This document shows positions 42,617 through 57,600 of a DNA stretch of 64,000 nucleotides, one piece after another (position 1 is the first letter of the stretch; each line of letters opens with the position of its first letter). Source of the stretch: Alitta virens (Eukaryota; Annelida; Polychaeta; Phyllodocida; Nereididae); assembly GCA_932294295.1 (NCBI GenBank), contig OW028573.1, positions 58,815,829 to 58,879,828 of the forward strand, in the 5' to 3' direction. The notes under the pieces were generated by a model. That model was not told the origin of the DNA and made no database searches. It saw only the letters and a program-made list of their open reading frames with translations. Position numbers and translations under genes: made by a program.

Positions 42617-45600
42617 CCTGGTTGCATGATGAAAGCTCAGTTCACAGTGCTTGTTAAAATAGATTACGCATTCCTAGTGCACATTATGTATTGTATAACT
42701 TTTGTCATATATCACTTAGCCTCTATTCCTGGAATTCACAATGTGGTATATCTGCCAACCAAACAAATTTGAGTGGCATCATTTATTAATGTATAAGTCC
42801 GGGTATGAATGTAACACTTTATACATTTATCCTGTTGCCAGAGATGAAATTCATTGGCATCACGCAATGTTTTTTCAAGAGTGATTAAGCCTGATGTGAA
42901 TTAGCTTAATAGCGTCCCGCGGATCTGATATAATTTAAAAAAATTGATAAGAAGTAACAGTAAAAAGAGGTGTTTTGGACAGACCCAGACAAAAAAATTT
43001 GTTTACCATTATGGAATTAGTTTTGCTTTGATAAGAACGACAATGAGGTATTTCATTAGCAGAGCCTGTTAGTGGGCACCTAATAAGTTAAAGCTATACA
43101 AATATTTCAATCTTAAAAGGTGCACAGCGTAACATAGTGTATGCATTAAACATTGTCATCTCATCATCACTTCTGCCTTGGACACCTTCTGGCTTGGACG
43201 GCTGTCATATACGTATATAAGTTGATCAAACTTCAGGCAGCAAGCTTGAACCAAATGTAATAGTTGACAGTTACTGACAGCTATCCTATAGAGTACAACT
43301 CTTACTGACAGCTATCCTAGAGTACAACTCTTAAGTACCTGTAACATGGTAAAAAAAAAAGAAACACAATCTAAACAGAAAGGGACTAAATACTATGGTA
43401 CAGTTTCATTGCAAGGTGTAGTGGCAGTGCATAGTACTTAGGTGGCATGTAAGGGACAAGTGGGGGAAAGGCAAGTAAAGCCTCTTTGGAGCAGAGCAAA
43501 TTGTACAGCAGCTTGCAGGCAGCGTTGTTAGAGTCACACGGAATAGCTGTACTGGTTTGTCTAAGATGTGAGCAGCATCAGCAGCAGCATCAGCAGCAGC
43601 ATCAGCAGCATCAGCAGCCGGGGGAGTGATGAATGCATCTCCTTGTGGCTCACTGACCCGTGTGATCAGCAGGATTGAGTGAAAAGCCAGTAACTGCAAG
43701 CAGTGGCCAGATCCTCTCACATTTACACAGACCAGTAATTACTGTCTCCTTGGTCCGGCGTCTCCTTGGTTCTAGGCCACTGACAGACTGGACCAAGGAC
43801 CAGAGAAGAGGGGGAAACAGGAGAAAGGGACTGCCCACTGCCAATGACCACTGCCAATGGCCATTCTCAATGACCACTGCAGTGGCCTCTAGATTATGCC
43901 CATCTACTCCAGAACCTTCAAGAGTGCTCTAACATGCACAATATGTTTATCCCTCCATTGGAGAGTTGTTTTATGATTGGTGTCACATCTGCACTCAGTC
44001 GCTTTTCCCTTTATCTCTCTATAATATTCTTTAGTTATTATACATATTGTAATACACACATGCCCAAGGTCTCAGGAAGGATAAGTCTCCATCAGGCTGC
44101 AATTGCTTAGTACATATTACCATGCACATGTGTAATGACCACTTTGTTGTGTATTAGCAATTGTTTGTTGTTTAGTTGAATGTGGTCGCAGTGGCTGAAG
44201 CAATTACCTTGGCTGTGAGTCGTGCAAACTTCAATAACGATGGTAATTGCTTTGGCAGAAGCCTTGGCTAAGAGGCAAGGACGGTCACACAGCTGCAGAG
44301 GTGGTCTGTAATGTCCCCTCCCTTCTCCATATGTCACACAACAGCCCCCTAGAAGTGCTCTATATCATTATGTAATCATTCGCAATAGCCCCACTGCTGT
44401 TCTTATTTATTCCGCTTCGTTGCCATTTCAATCATTTTCTGAAGGTCAGCCAAAACGAGGAAACATTCAATGAATGTTGAAAGGAAACAGTTGATTCAAT
44501 ATGTGACTCTGGCACCGTTGACATTTGGCATGGCAGTGCTCTGTAGTCTTGGTAGTCTTCCCAGCCATTACACTACATTTGCCAAACATTACACAACACA
44601 CCTTATCCGCTTGGTTTGGTTAACCGATAACATTTGAACAGAAACGGGTTGAGTTGCACTCGATAAGCAAGAACAAGATACGTGTAGACCTATTAGCTGA
44701 ACTATAATGCTTTGAAGTAATTTACAATATTTGATTTTATACTCTGAGTAACTCATCTAAGTAAACATTGTGCAAGAGCATATCATCGCCTGAAACTAAA
44801 TTGAACATTTCACATTTGAACACAGAATGGTTCAAATTATTAACTCAACGAAAGATATTTTACATCCTTAAGTTGAATGTAGCATTATAAAAATGCAAGC
44901 TGAATTCTCATGCATTCTTCAATTACAACAGGCAGCCAAATCCCTCAGCTGTCTCTTCTATTCGTATCGTCTTTATAGGACAGAAAGAAAAGTGTGCATG
45001 CCTGTGCGAAAGTCTATATCCTCAAACTTTTCGCAAGAATCTCATAGAACTAAACGGTAACATTATTTCAAGCATTTAATGTGTGTCTCAAGATCAGAAA
45101 TGTTACTATATCTTTGTTCAATAAGTACAGGTGCGCTATACCCTTCGTTACTGCACTCACACAAACTTGTATTAAACATTACAGTACAGTACATTGCATA
45201 TGCATACTGTACTAACTTAGAATGTGTGACTCATCTCTTTACCTCATATGACTAGCATTATCATGATTGTGGGACCATTAGCAATATTGACACGTAACGA
45301 AACATTAACATATTGAGGCATCTGATTAATGCTGGATGTCACAAAGTCCATCACACCCCTTGAGCAGTTTGTCACGGGTATTCCATCATGTATCCCACTG
45401 ATGCAGGCGTGAGTGGAGGGTGATTGCCATCAGACAGTCACGGAGGCCAGCAGCTTTTGACATTCGCTGCATGGTTAGAGCAGATTGCCTACTCCGTCAC
45501 CCTGCCCGGCTTGCTAGTTGCACCAAATCCCTGTCCCTTAAGGATACTGTCCACTAGAGCACACTGACACAGTTAGAAGTAAGAGGGATGGCAACTGCAC

Positions 45601-48600
45601 TCTTAGAATCTACAAGCACACAAATACACCGAGAAACACCACAAATATAATCAAATGCACCAGGGAAAACTCTAACATGGAGATACATATCGGTATTGAT
45701 AGATGCTTTCCTAGCAGTCCTGGAAGCACTTCATGATCTACTATACACTTGAATTCTATACCACCAAACAAGTAGCATTTCACATTACATCTAAACTCGT
45801 GAGAATACTAGTTATGTTTACCTGATGTTGTAATAATACCCCAGTTGTACCCACCCATACCAAATCTTACAATTATCTCAAAATTACCACCAGGCACCTA
45901 ACATAACCACCAATGCACAGAACCATACCACCAAGCAACCACATTGGAGTCAGAAGATCTCAACCAAACCACACAGCCCACCATCCATTCCACAAGCAAC
46001 TCACAAACACAGGCCAGAGTGGCATGTACAGTGCCCAACAGCAATGTGTCATGTGACGGTCAGTGATTAATGCTTGCAGGCAATGCTGACCAGACCCACA
46101 TTAAAGCCCACCAAAGCCATGTGCCCACTCAAAGTGGCCTGGCTTAGCACCCTCTGCTTACCCGCCCAGATCCTCTGAGACCCTGGCAGACCCTGGCAGA
46201 CCCGGGTCATTTGCGGTGAACCCCATTTACTGGACAACATGACCGAACTGGCTCCAGAAATAGCAACCACATTGAAAACTTGAGGACTGGAACAGCTACG
46301 TCATCTAATGCCTTTTGAGTACCTAACAACACTTATAAAAACCTCAGAATATTCATAATGGTTCCAGATAGCTAACACTTGATGAAGTAATCCTGTGTAC
46401 TGTCAACCTTATGATACCATGTGACATCCATATATTTTCACTGTAGGTCTCAACCTAATGCAAGAAAACAGTCACGCCCAACTCTACACCATTGCTTAAT
46501 TAACCTAACAGGTCCTGCGTCACATATCTTACAACTACAAACATATATATTGTGCACCTGATTTACAGCCTGCAGTGCACGACGGTAAATGCCAAGAAAA
46601 ATCACCTGAGATGCCAATAATGCAAAAAGTTGCCCGTGTTCCAACAAAATGCTTGGAGCAGTGTTCAACAATACCCGTGGAAGACCCTTATTTGACAGGT
46701 GCTTTAAATGAACACCTCAGATGGCTGACAAGTGCAGGGAAGGTTAAAAGCATCACCTTGGGCAACATTAACCCAGGGGCAGGCACAGCATCATCTGTCA
46801 CTGATGCGGCAGCTGCTGAAGTGCTAGGTACTGAGCTGTACTCGAACGTACAATGGGGTAGGCTTTGTGCTCGTAAATGTAAAGTTGCCCACGACATCCA
46901 CCATGTAAGCAGTGGCACACTTTAAAGGAATGGAATTGGAGATTGTGCAATAAATGTATCTGCACTCAATGGAACCCCACTCAGTTGATCATCACGCTTT
47001 CTCAAGCTCAAAATTAAAGTCAAAGCAAATAGATTTATTAGTTAAACGTCATAACTCGCATCAACAGTACTTGTGCTGTTATTTACAGTTAGTTTCATTA
47101 AAAACGGCCTGTCAAATTGAACTTAGACAAAGATAGGCAACTTCTGCTATACGATGCTACCTGCAACTAAACGAAACCATCTGGCCATAGATGGTTACTC
47201 AAAGCCGGATCTAAAAGTACATATTTATGATATATTAGATAAATTTCTTAAATTTGCCAAGATTTATATTTTTTCAGTAAGCCGACTATAAGATAGGAGT
47301 AGACGGAAGTGGCTGGTTTTAACCAGGTATAGCTACAGCCAGGAAAAGGTGGCTAAAGCTGTCTAAAGTCGACCATATTTTATGAAACTTAGTGACTATA
47401 TAATGCCTCAAATCATTCACCGAGAGTGACTATCACATTATTGGCCTTTGTTTTTTATGCTGAATCTACTTTGCCCTTACAATCAGTGGTCAAACCACCA
47501 CAAACTGACCAACGTCCACGCCAGTGACCATAAGCCACACAACTTAGCCACAAAAATGAGAATTTCACAGTGGTCAGCGTTTTGCGGGCCTTAGCAAGTG
47601 ATCAAGGGCCGGCTGAGTTGACAAGGTGCAGTGGCCCGAAAGAAGACATACGGTCCTCCTGGACACCATATGGACAGGCGTTAACGACAGAGCAGCTGAC
47701 CACTAGTGACCAGGCGTGGTCAGCACGCGGCTAGCACGTTTACAGGGGCCCCATAGCCTAGCTGCTCTTGTATGTGTTCCTCAAGGGGGGTCATTATCGC
47801 CAGCACTATGGTGACAGCTGTGAAGACAGACCTGTCACTTGGACGCTTTATTGCAGAGCATCCCTAGTCTCCCACTTGCTTCCCCTGACCTACAACCCTG
47901 TCCACACTTCCTACAAGACCTGGCTATAACATTCTGGCTATAGTGCTCCACCATATCTTTTCTGGATTTGTGTGTGCATGGTCGTCACTAAAGTCTGATG
48001 CATGATAGACACGAATAAAATTCTGTATTTAGTGTTGAATCTAATTGTTCATCGTTAAATTGTTTCAACCTGACAAACATGACAGACATGCTGAAACCTG
48101 CTCTACCAGTTTCAAATGCAATATTCTTCCTCAGCTCAGCAGTTTCACTTTCTAAGCACAACGGAGAGTTGAAGACGAAGGACCATGAATCACTGACACC
48201 ATCGACAGACATGACATGCATAGAGTAGAAGCTGTTGTCTTTACTGTCTTATGAGTCACAGACAGACAGAGTAAAAAGGAAAGTGTCGTGCTAGCCTTGC
48301 AGCTGACTTCACAGCAGTCGTGCTAGACAAATCGCTGCTATAAAAGATCCTCATCTTTGGTCAATATCTTGGCGGCAAGATGATGAATGAGGGGTAAGTG
48401 TCACCCCCAGCTCCATGTTTTAAGTTAGATATCATCCAGACACCGAGCAGGGGTGAGAGGACTGCTAGATAGATGTGACTGCACTGCTATTAGGGTTGTC
48501 GGCCTTTAGGCATTGATTCTATTCCCTCCTTTCAGACATGACTGGCTTGTAAATGTATACTGGCAAACTCACTTACACTGCATAGTATAGGACAGCATTG

Positions 48601-51600
48601 TTGAAACATACACTCTATGTAAGTCCAGGGGCTCATGCTTGTCCATATTCACTATTTTTGTTATATGGTTGTGTCTGTGCCTTAAAAGGTCTGTCTGCGT
48701 TGTTTTATTGAAATGACCTGTCACAATTGCCCACAAAAAACAGTTTTTGATGTGGGCCATAGAACAATCATTCAATGGAAATGAATGGCTGCTAATGCAG
48801 GCGCACTAAGGTATGTTGCAGGGTGGCCCAGTGGACCCACATCAGTCAAGCAGTGGCCCAACAGTGGCCCAGCAGTGGCCCACAGACACACAAGGTAGGA
48901 CACAATGAATGGTCCATGGCTGTGGCCCTTTACGCGAGGTCCAAGGCAGACCATCACTCAAGGTCCACTCTGACCCAACCAGTGCCCTGGCTATCATTAC
49001 AGGGCCTCAGACACCAGTCCCAAAACATACGCAGCCAAGGTCACGGCCAAGATCACGCAGACCATCACAAGGTCAAACCCAAGTCACTGCTCACTCCTCA
49101 CGCCTTACGATAAGCAACATGAAGGGCAGGGTAAATTACAACTTGTCACGAAAAATGATGGACAAGTGCAACACCAGCTAACAGGCAGTGTCAGCCTTTA
49201 CTATTGAGACTAAATGCATATATCTGGCATATTAAACCCGTTTACAATGTTACGAAATAGAACACAGTAAGAAAATAAAAGGGAAGAAAGAGGCAGCCAA
49301 TGAACAGAGCAAGCAGCACAGAAAACAAACATGTCTTTGAAGATGTCCTAATTGTCATGCCTGTGAACTATCTATGTCCCTGAAGAGCAGAAAAGACGTT
49401 TCTAGCTCAAGGCCCAAGGTCTCTCCTTTGGCATGTGAGCAAACGATTTGAGTGTGTCGTCAGTAGTGCAATGACATAGCTGCTGCACAGGGTGTAGTGC
49501 AGAGAAAAAAGATGAGATGTAGTGCAATGGAAAAGAAGTGACTCTCTTTGTCATCTTGCTCATTATCCGAAGGTTGCAGAAAAAGCTGGAGGAGGTAGGA
49601 GCGAGTCTTGTCTTCAACCCAGGAGGTCCTTAATTATAAGAAGTAGTGCTCACAGAAGGAAAAGAAAGTCATATTGAGAATGGAGATTTACACAAACTCA
49701 CTTTTAGAAGTAAAGAGGGGGTCAGAATGTCACAGGAGATAAAGTCAGAATTCATTAATTCCTTGGCGAGGCATGTCATTCATTCTGTAGCCAAAGAAGT
49801 CAAGGATTTACATGAAACAACTCCAATAGTTGCTGATGCTGCTGCTCATTATCATGATGTAGAGGGGTGCAAGATTGAGATGCAGATGGTGCTGAGTTGC
49901 AAAAAGAGAAGGACCACTGTCGAGTCCAGAGGTCAGTTTGAGTGGACACGAGAGCGTGCTTCCAGACCACACACAAAGCAGAAATATTGTGTGTCTCTTG
50001 TCAAAACAGCAGCAAGAGGCTGGCCACACTGAGATGGCAGTGATATGTATGACATGTCATACTTATGCACAGACACATTGCTCTGCTTGTCTTGCAAATT
50101 TAGGAGTCCTCAGTTTTAGACTGGTGTTTGCCAGGCACTTAAGGACTGCTTGTGAATACTGATGGATTCATATTGCAACCATGTGTGTGGCTTGCATCAT
50201 CCATAAAGTGATTTGAGAGCTGTAAGCTCTAACCGATGCTCTTCATTCTTGCTACTTTCAATGTTACGAGCACCACATCTCCCTAAAATATTTCACAACG
50301 CTCACAACAATGTGTTTATTGGAGAATCTGTCGTTTTCCCTTCTCGAGCTCTATGAATGAAAGCATCTCATACAAGACTACTGAGTTCCACACTACAGAC
50401 TGAATAGATTCCCATGGGGTAGCAGATGAAATACTGGGATGACTCATACTGACGCCACATAACACATGCAAGTTCAAGGCTTGTCTCTTGCATATGTGTC
50501 TTCCTTAGATTAACACTCCATTGCTGTTGAGAATGCGTTTCCTATGAAGGAAACCATACTTGAGTTCATGTAGTAGTATAAAGGTAATACGTTTATTAAG
50601 CATAACTCTTATCTTTGGGACCATCATATGTCAGAAATTATTGCTTTAATGGTGATGCAGTCGTAACAGTCAGGTAAAATGTAATAGCAAGAATAAAGTC
50701 TAATTAGTAGCCCTCAGTGAGGATGTATTAGAGTTAGGTTTCATTGACCATAGCTAATATAATATGACCAGTGTCCATACCAGTACCTCTAATATACCCT
50801 GCCACTTAGACGAGGCTATTTTAACCATCCTTTTCTCTTTCAGCCCACAACATGGAAGCACGTGGGATAATGATTATCTCAATAGGCTCAAGTCGAAAGA
50901 ATGTGGCAAAGCCCTAGAAGTGAGCTGTTGAAATTGGATTCCAGGGCGATGAAATCATCTCTCTGCTTCTCAGGCATCATGAGCGGGACACGTTTGATGG
51001 TCTGATTCACAATATTTGGTCTGGGAACCAATTGGATTTTTCAATACTGATATTGCTTCATCAGTAAGGTGCAGTCTTCCTCCAACTTTTTAATGCAATG
51101 AAAAAGCAATGTCTAAAATAACTGAATTCTCTTCCGATTAGTACAAGAAAAAATGCCAGTTTTTACCAACTTCCTTTAAAGGAGAGGGCGATTTACTAAA
51201 TTAGGAAGTGTGACTTGAGTTAGCCAATAGCTCATAAACTTATCTTATTACATGCTTCCTGAACAACATACGGTTTGTCAATGCATGTAGTACCATCCAT
51301 CCACAATCTATGTATACAACAGGAGTTATCATCTAGGATGGTAGTGTATTTGAAGTTACATTGCGGATGATAGTACAACTTACGACTTCACTATTCCAAA
51401 CTCATTGGTGCTTAGCATAAAGATATCAACAGTGAGTTAGTCTGTATATAGATGAGGTAAATTGTAACTTATGAAATGCCGTTGTCAAAATTCTAGGAGT
51501 CTTTCATTGTGAGGTGCTCATACTAAATTGTAACCACTTTTCACATTTTAGGCAAACTTTACATAATCTATGCAATATTGCACAAGATACACCAATACAG

Positions 51601-54600
51601 ATATTGATTATCCAAATGCAAGATATTCCCTCAACCACACGATTCTGCTTTATAAAGTAGTCAGATAATTACCATTCGGCTTATTTCATGTTCAGTACAC
51701 GACCATGACAGTAAGAGACCAGAGCCTTTGATCTTGTGTTGTTGTGATCATCACGAAAACATGCACACACCTCTGATCCGCAAATGCCCCCTTATTCTGA
51801 GAAGAACCAAGTAAGGGAGAGTAAATTAGCACACGCATTTTGCAGTATTAGCCATGTCTTGCGCTTCGGGCCTTCATTAATCCTACACAAACCGTGTGTC
51901 GCCTGACAATGTTGAGACAATGGCAAGTCATGAAGAACTCCTATTCAATTATGGAAATGACATACAGCAGCATGGACATGCAACGTGCTGATGGCCCACT
52001 AGCATGAATTTCATGCTTCCCACATACAATTTCCTCAACTTTTAATTCTTGTAGCATGTCAAGGAAACTCGCTTAACTTCTTTCGCAAACTCACAAGTCG
52101 ACCTACACTTCCGGCCGGATTTAAGCGCGAATCATCGATGGCATTGCTTACACAGTTCAATCAATGTTATTTGCCAAAATGATATAATGAGCTTGACTCA
52201 GTTTGCTGATTGAAGCAAGACTTGATAAAATACTGCTCCAAACGAAGTCCACATCTGGCGATCAATCGCAGCCCCAAGTAAAGAAAGCGGAACTGCGATT
52301 ATGGCAAGAAGGAATCGTTCACTCCTTCATTTTTTTTTCCTTGTTCTTTTTCTATTGCTACTCGCATCTAACAATTGCTCTTGAGAGCTATCAATATTAT
52401 ATCATTTCCGCTGAATGCAGAGTGTATTATCTCCTGTTCCATAAGAGTTATGAGCAATTAAGCCCATTTGAGGAACTAGCCTCGTATAGCTCTCTAAGAT
52501 CAATAACCCTTGGCTGATTTAACGCTGGATCATGGCAAGTGCCAACAGTACAACTGCAAGACATGCAAGAGCAAATACGCTCATATAACATCAAAAGCAA
52601 GATGATGTGCCAAAAAAAAATACCTAAGGATATTGCAAAGCTCAATAAAGGTGTCCGGTAGACCGAAACATTGCTGTCATTTGCAAGCACGCCGATAGAC
52701 CCTCTTAATAGTGAGGCAGTTTGTCGGACTAGGTCTCAGGTAAGACCTAATTAATGCAACATTTCCATCTATTGATAAAAGCAATGACATGGCCCTATTT
52801 TCAAGACACGTGTGCATGAAAAGACACCCAGAAACAACCCTTTATGTCAAATAAAAACGTTAAATATAAAAAAAGATGAACACATGCTCGTTATCCTGAT
52901 GATTTTTATGTAATATATTTTAGTTATTTAGGATTCACTTGTACATGCTACACTACTAAATGTATCATGGAAACTCATGAATATCTGGGTACACACGCCT
53001 CGTTACACTAAACATGAATGCAAAGAGGCACTGTAACTCTGTGTAATGCTGTACCCTTCCAAATGCATACAATGCCAGCTAATGAGGCGTATAATGCATC
53101 TGCTTAGAGTAGAAGCAGGCAGAAGCAGCCATCGAACGATACAATTGTTATGAGTCTGCAATGCTGAGCATGGTGTATGGGGATTACCCAATGCAGATGA
53201 ATTAGTGCATGGTCACACCTCATGCTGCCTCACACACCCATGCAGTGACACCAAGGCATGGCCGTTCAGAACATCGCTCATTAGCAATGCAGAGAAAATG
53301 ATGCCCCTATCACTCCATCCATCTTGCCTGTGTTTGCATTGGGATCAGCAAACAATGTCATAATGCAGTTATTCATCTCATCAGTAATATACCAAACACA
53401 AGGGATGCGGAGCAACTGTGCATCACCTGTTATTTGCTGTCACGTCCATAAGATGTTTACTGAACTGCAGCCAAAGGCCAAGAGCTAATGCATTGCCAGC
53501 ATAGGCAGACATCCTTGCTCCTTGTTTTACTCCATCACGCCTGCTGTGGGTAAAAACTGACCAGTGTGTTCCTATGAATTGTCCCTATTGTTCCTAGACA
53601 TTATCACGCATATCTGTACTTACTGTATAGTGCATGAATTTCACGTTAAAACAGATGTAAAATATGTTCATGTCATGTATATTTAGCATCTAAATAGAAC
53701 GCAAAATAGTCAAAAATATAGTCACAAGTCGTTAACAGCAAAGTCCAACTATTTATAATTAAGTGAACGCAATTTTAAAAAGGTTTTTTCAGGCCCTTGC
53801 AAGATAATTTAATTACGAAGAGCATTAGTATGACCATGTAGCCAAGAGCAGAGACTATATGATGTTACCGCATAATAAATGAACATAATATCGACATCAT
53901 AAAATGGTGAGATTTGAATAAGGTGATGGGAGTAAAGCTTAGTGAAATGGCATCAGCATGTTGTCTGCGAGACCATAATACATGCCTGTTAGAGTATGCT
54001 GGACTATATGCATTATGGATGAAGGATGACAGCATTACATAACATCTGAGACAATGTAATCATACACGATATGATGAACAACAGCACTCTGTCAAAGCAG
54101 AATAAAGCACAACTGTTACCATGGCAACACTCAATGATATTACCAATGTCATAAATCCTTAATGGGATTTGCCTAGTACTTCTGTGATACTTTTGAGCAG
54201 ACCAGATACATGTTTATTACAAGTAGAGATAAATAATGCACCTACAAAACAATGCATGGCGCGTGCAATGCAATTAGTTCAAATAGGAAATGAATTGTCT
54301 GTTTGAAAATGCTTAAATGTTTCTTTGATCATCGCTTATCAAATATTGAGAATATTTAATAATTCACAAGAATATGACACAATATGGAGGACTCACGTTC
54401 ATCATCAGTGTGCAGCTTCTTTTTCATCTCATCCAGTTTCTTCTGATCCTTTGCAATTGATTGCCCTCTTTTCAGGGTGAGGGTTTTCTCCCTCTCTTCA
54501 TCAGTCAAGTCTTGCACAAGAGAATATTCATCATGGTTGGTGATACCTGAAAACCAAAAACAAACCATCATCATTCAGGTTACCAGTTATTACTGAACTC

Positions 54601-57600
54601 TAATGATATCCATAGCAGACTGCGACCCAGCAATTTAGATCACCTATAGGTATCGCTGAAAATTGTCATAATTCACGGTTTCTTCATTTTCTGGAATGTC
54701 ACATTGTAAACCCGGGTTGGTGATGAATTAAGCGGTCTTAATTTCGACAAAACAACTTAATTACACACATTGCGATTCTTCTCTGGGACCCAGCTAAGCG
54801 TTCTTACCATTAAGGGTGTCCTAATACAGGGCAGTCTTAATTGTGGGGTTCTACAGTGACCAACATTTTGACCTTGATGATCCAATCAACAACACAGCAT
54901 ATTCGATAAATGCGATGCACCCAACAAATGACAAAAGAGAAAGTTCCCATCCAGCACAACAACAATGGTGATCACACATTTTATGGTTGCCTAGTGGGCG
55001 TGATAACTTGCATAGGCCCTCTGCAGGAGCTATAGTCAAGTCCCAGGTTACTAAAGAGAAGTTATATATAACGAAAAGCAACACGTCAAGTCATGCAAAA
55101 GAGAAGGTAAGAAGAAAAGCACGGACCAAGTGCAACTTCTTTTTGACACACCTCAAGATCGGCTTAAAAAAAGATGACACAATAGTCTCAGACAGTAGGA
55201 AATGGTAAATATATGATGTGTCTCTTGCCAATTTTTTGTCTTCTGAAACTGACATATGCAACAGACGTTACTTTTGGTAAACATGTGCAAAATATTTTCT
55301 GATGAGGAAGAAACTTGCAGCAACCTAAAGAATGCAGACAACCAGAAACAAGGGTTTTTGATGTTACAATGTACATTAAACGTATGTTTGGTAAATTATG
55401 TCAGGCGCGAATAAATGGTGGGACATCAAACAGACAACATTCTTTACAATGCCAACGCATGAACATTTCCAGTAAAGATATGGAACTTCTACGCAAACAC
55501 ACTCGGTTCGAAGGAGTCACGACACAAATTCGTATGCAGCACATCGGCTTAAGGAGCAAATTTCAGCAGCCAATTCCAATATCAGAGACATCCTTTACTT
55601 AAGCAACAAGAAAGAATGAATTCACTTATTTACTACTAAATTCAAAGAATGATACAATTCACAAAACTTCAGATTCCTGGGAGATGGTAAAAAAATCAAT
55701 GTTAAAGTTTTACTCTTGATACACGGTATTCAAATCTTACTACACGGCACAGCAAATGCCAAGCATGGTCTGTCTTGTGTACTTATTCCCAGTCTTTTGA
55801 TTAATACATAAAATTTTACGAGTGTTACATGGCAAACCTGTCTCGCCAGTCAACATTAATAAGCATGGAACCATAAAAGCATCGTAAAAGAAATGAAGCA
55901 ACAAAAACCATCCGGGGTCACGGCTTACAACCCCACGTCACACCTATAGCACACGACAGGTTGACGTTGGTTTCCAGAAGATGAAACTTTTTCAAAATAA
56001 GAGTCCGAGACAGTATTACAAGTAATCCATCTAAAAGTGCAGATACAGAAAAAATGAACTAAGGATGTGTTTTGATGTACAAACTAACCACACTGCATTT
56101 GAAAGGTCAGTCATTAGAATAGCACCATTTGGAAACGTATTGAGCTAGTTCTACAGACCTGAAACAAGACTATTGGACGATGTATTGCGGCTTGTTACAC
56201 AAGCAGGCTGCAATTGGCAGTGGCCCCATGTGTAAATAAGAGGAGCAGATTGGTGAGCAGGAGATGCAAGGGTGCCTGCCTTATCTAGCAAGAAGAAACC
56301 TGACCTGCAGGGAGCAGACTAGATGGCGTGGTAGCAGGGCGTTGGTAGCATCTCCCAGAAGCACCATTAGACAGTCTCCTGCGACACTTCATCGACAAAT
56401 ATACGTCTCTGGTGGATCATTTAGTTTGGAGAACAGCCAGAATGGTCTGCTGCTGCTGCTGCTGTTAGCAAAGATGCAGGTTGTGGTAGGCAGAGATGGT
56501 GCTGGGTATGATGGCGCTATGGGGTCATTGGCTGCTGCTGCTGTTGATGCTGATGCAACCCAAGGGCACTAACCACGCGACATGCAGGCCCCATCCAAAA
56601 CACCTACTCACTGGCAAACACCTATCACCTGCAATGAATAGCAATCGATGCATGCCCCCAAGTACCTTCCCTGCAAGACCCTGCCTTTCATCCAAAAACA
56701 TCCTCCCAACATTGCTTCGCAGTGGAAGCAGACCGCGAATGACTAAAAACTACCAGACAGAGGAAGCGATGAAGACAATAAAGAGAATGCAAATGAAGAA
56801 ACGAGACATTGTCAAAAGGAGAAAAAAAGGACAAGATAGAGTGGCAATATATGGAGCAAAATGAGGAAGTCCACAGAAAAACCCTGATCAAGGAGACTGG
56901 CAGAAAAAAACAGAAGGTAGCAGAGATGAAGAGGGACAAGGAAACGAAGACACCAATAAGAAAGGACAACCAGAAATGCCACACTATTCTGCCAACCACC
57001 GGAGAACATTAACCTTACAATTATACTTTTGGAATGTGTTTATTCTAACATCAAGAAATTAAAGACATTTTGAATTTTCTGCACAATATGGCTATCTTTC
57101 ACTCCAACAATATGGATACTCGTCAATTACCTAGATTTCTCATCCTATCCCCAAGGCCTGCAGTTTAGACATTTCCATATATGGCAAATCAGCATTAACA
57201 CAGATCTAGCTCTAAACGTAAAAGCTGCAAAAGAAGCAAGGATTAACCAAAATACAAGTCTAATCAAAAGCTAGTGCTCGGAATTTAATTGCATTGCAAA
57301 AAAAAAAAAAACATCTGCTGAAGAGAGGGACTGTTGCTTTCACTCCACCAATATGGATACTCGTCATCAGCCAGACTACATTTCCAACCAGAAACCACCT
57401 AATAACCACAACAGTTGTTAATGCCTGGCAGTCCAATCCCTCAGAGTAAAGTCATAATTTCTAGCCAACGAACCACCAGCGTTGGCCTTTTTCTCCCTCT
57501 CCTGCTATTTCGTGCAGCAGCTGAGGTGATGTAGAACGCCACTCCCCTGCCTCCAGCGACCAGCTCCATGGCCTCTTGTGATTATTCAAGCCCGACATCA

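Larger units (their letters stand above)
41078..54396 (-). other. Largest talin intron, between exons 2 and 3
   Basis: 13319 bp. The CpG-rich block at 41280-41850 lies close to exon 3 and carries frames of up to 254 codons with no known domain. Beyond it are the facing CTG/CAG tracts, the 43.3 and 43.6 kb repeats, an 11-bp repeat at 48851 and the perfect X-box at 54115. From about 44000 to 48800 and 49200 to 54000 I see only unremarkable AT-rich sequence. Confidence 0.9.

Noticed and set aside
46575..46925. 116-codon plus-strand open frame
   Set aside because: The translation looks fairly protein-like but matches nothing I know; there is no supporting splice or start context.
49646..50032. 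128-codon plus-strand open frame in the large intron
   Set aside because: The translation shows no known domain, no promoter or splice context was seen, and this length is expected by chance in 64 kb.
56688..57012. Overlapping frames of 65-103 codons on both strands
   Set aside because: Purine-rich low-complexity DNA gives Lys/Glu-rich frames on one strand and Phe/Leu/Ser-rich frames on the other; nothing supports translation.
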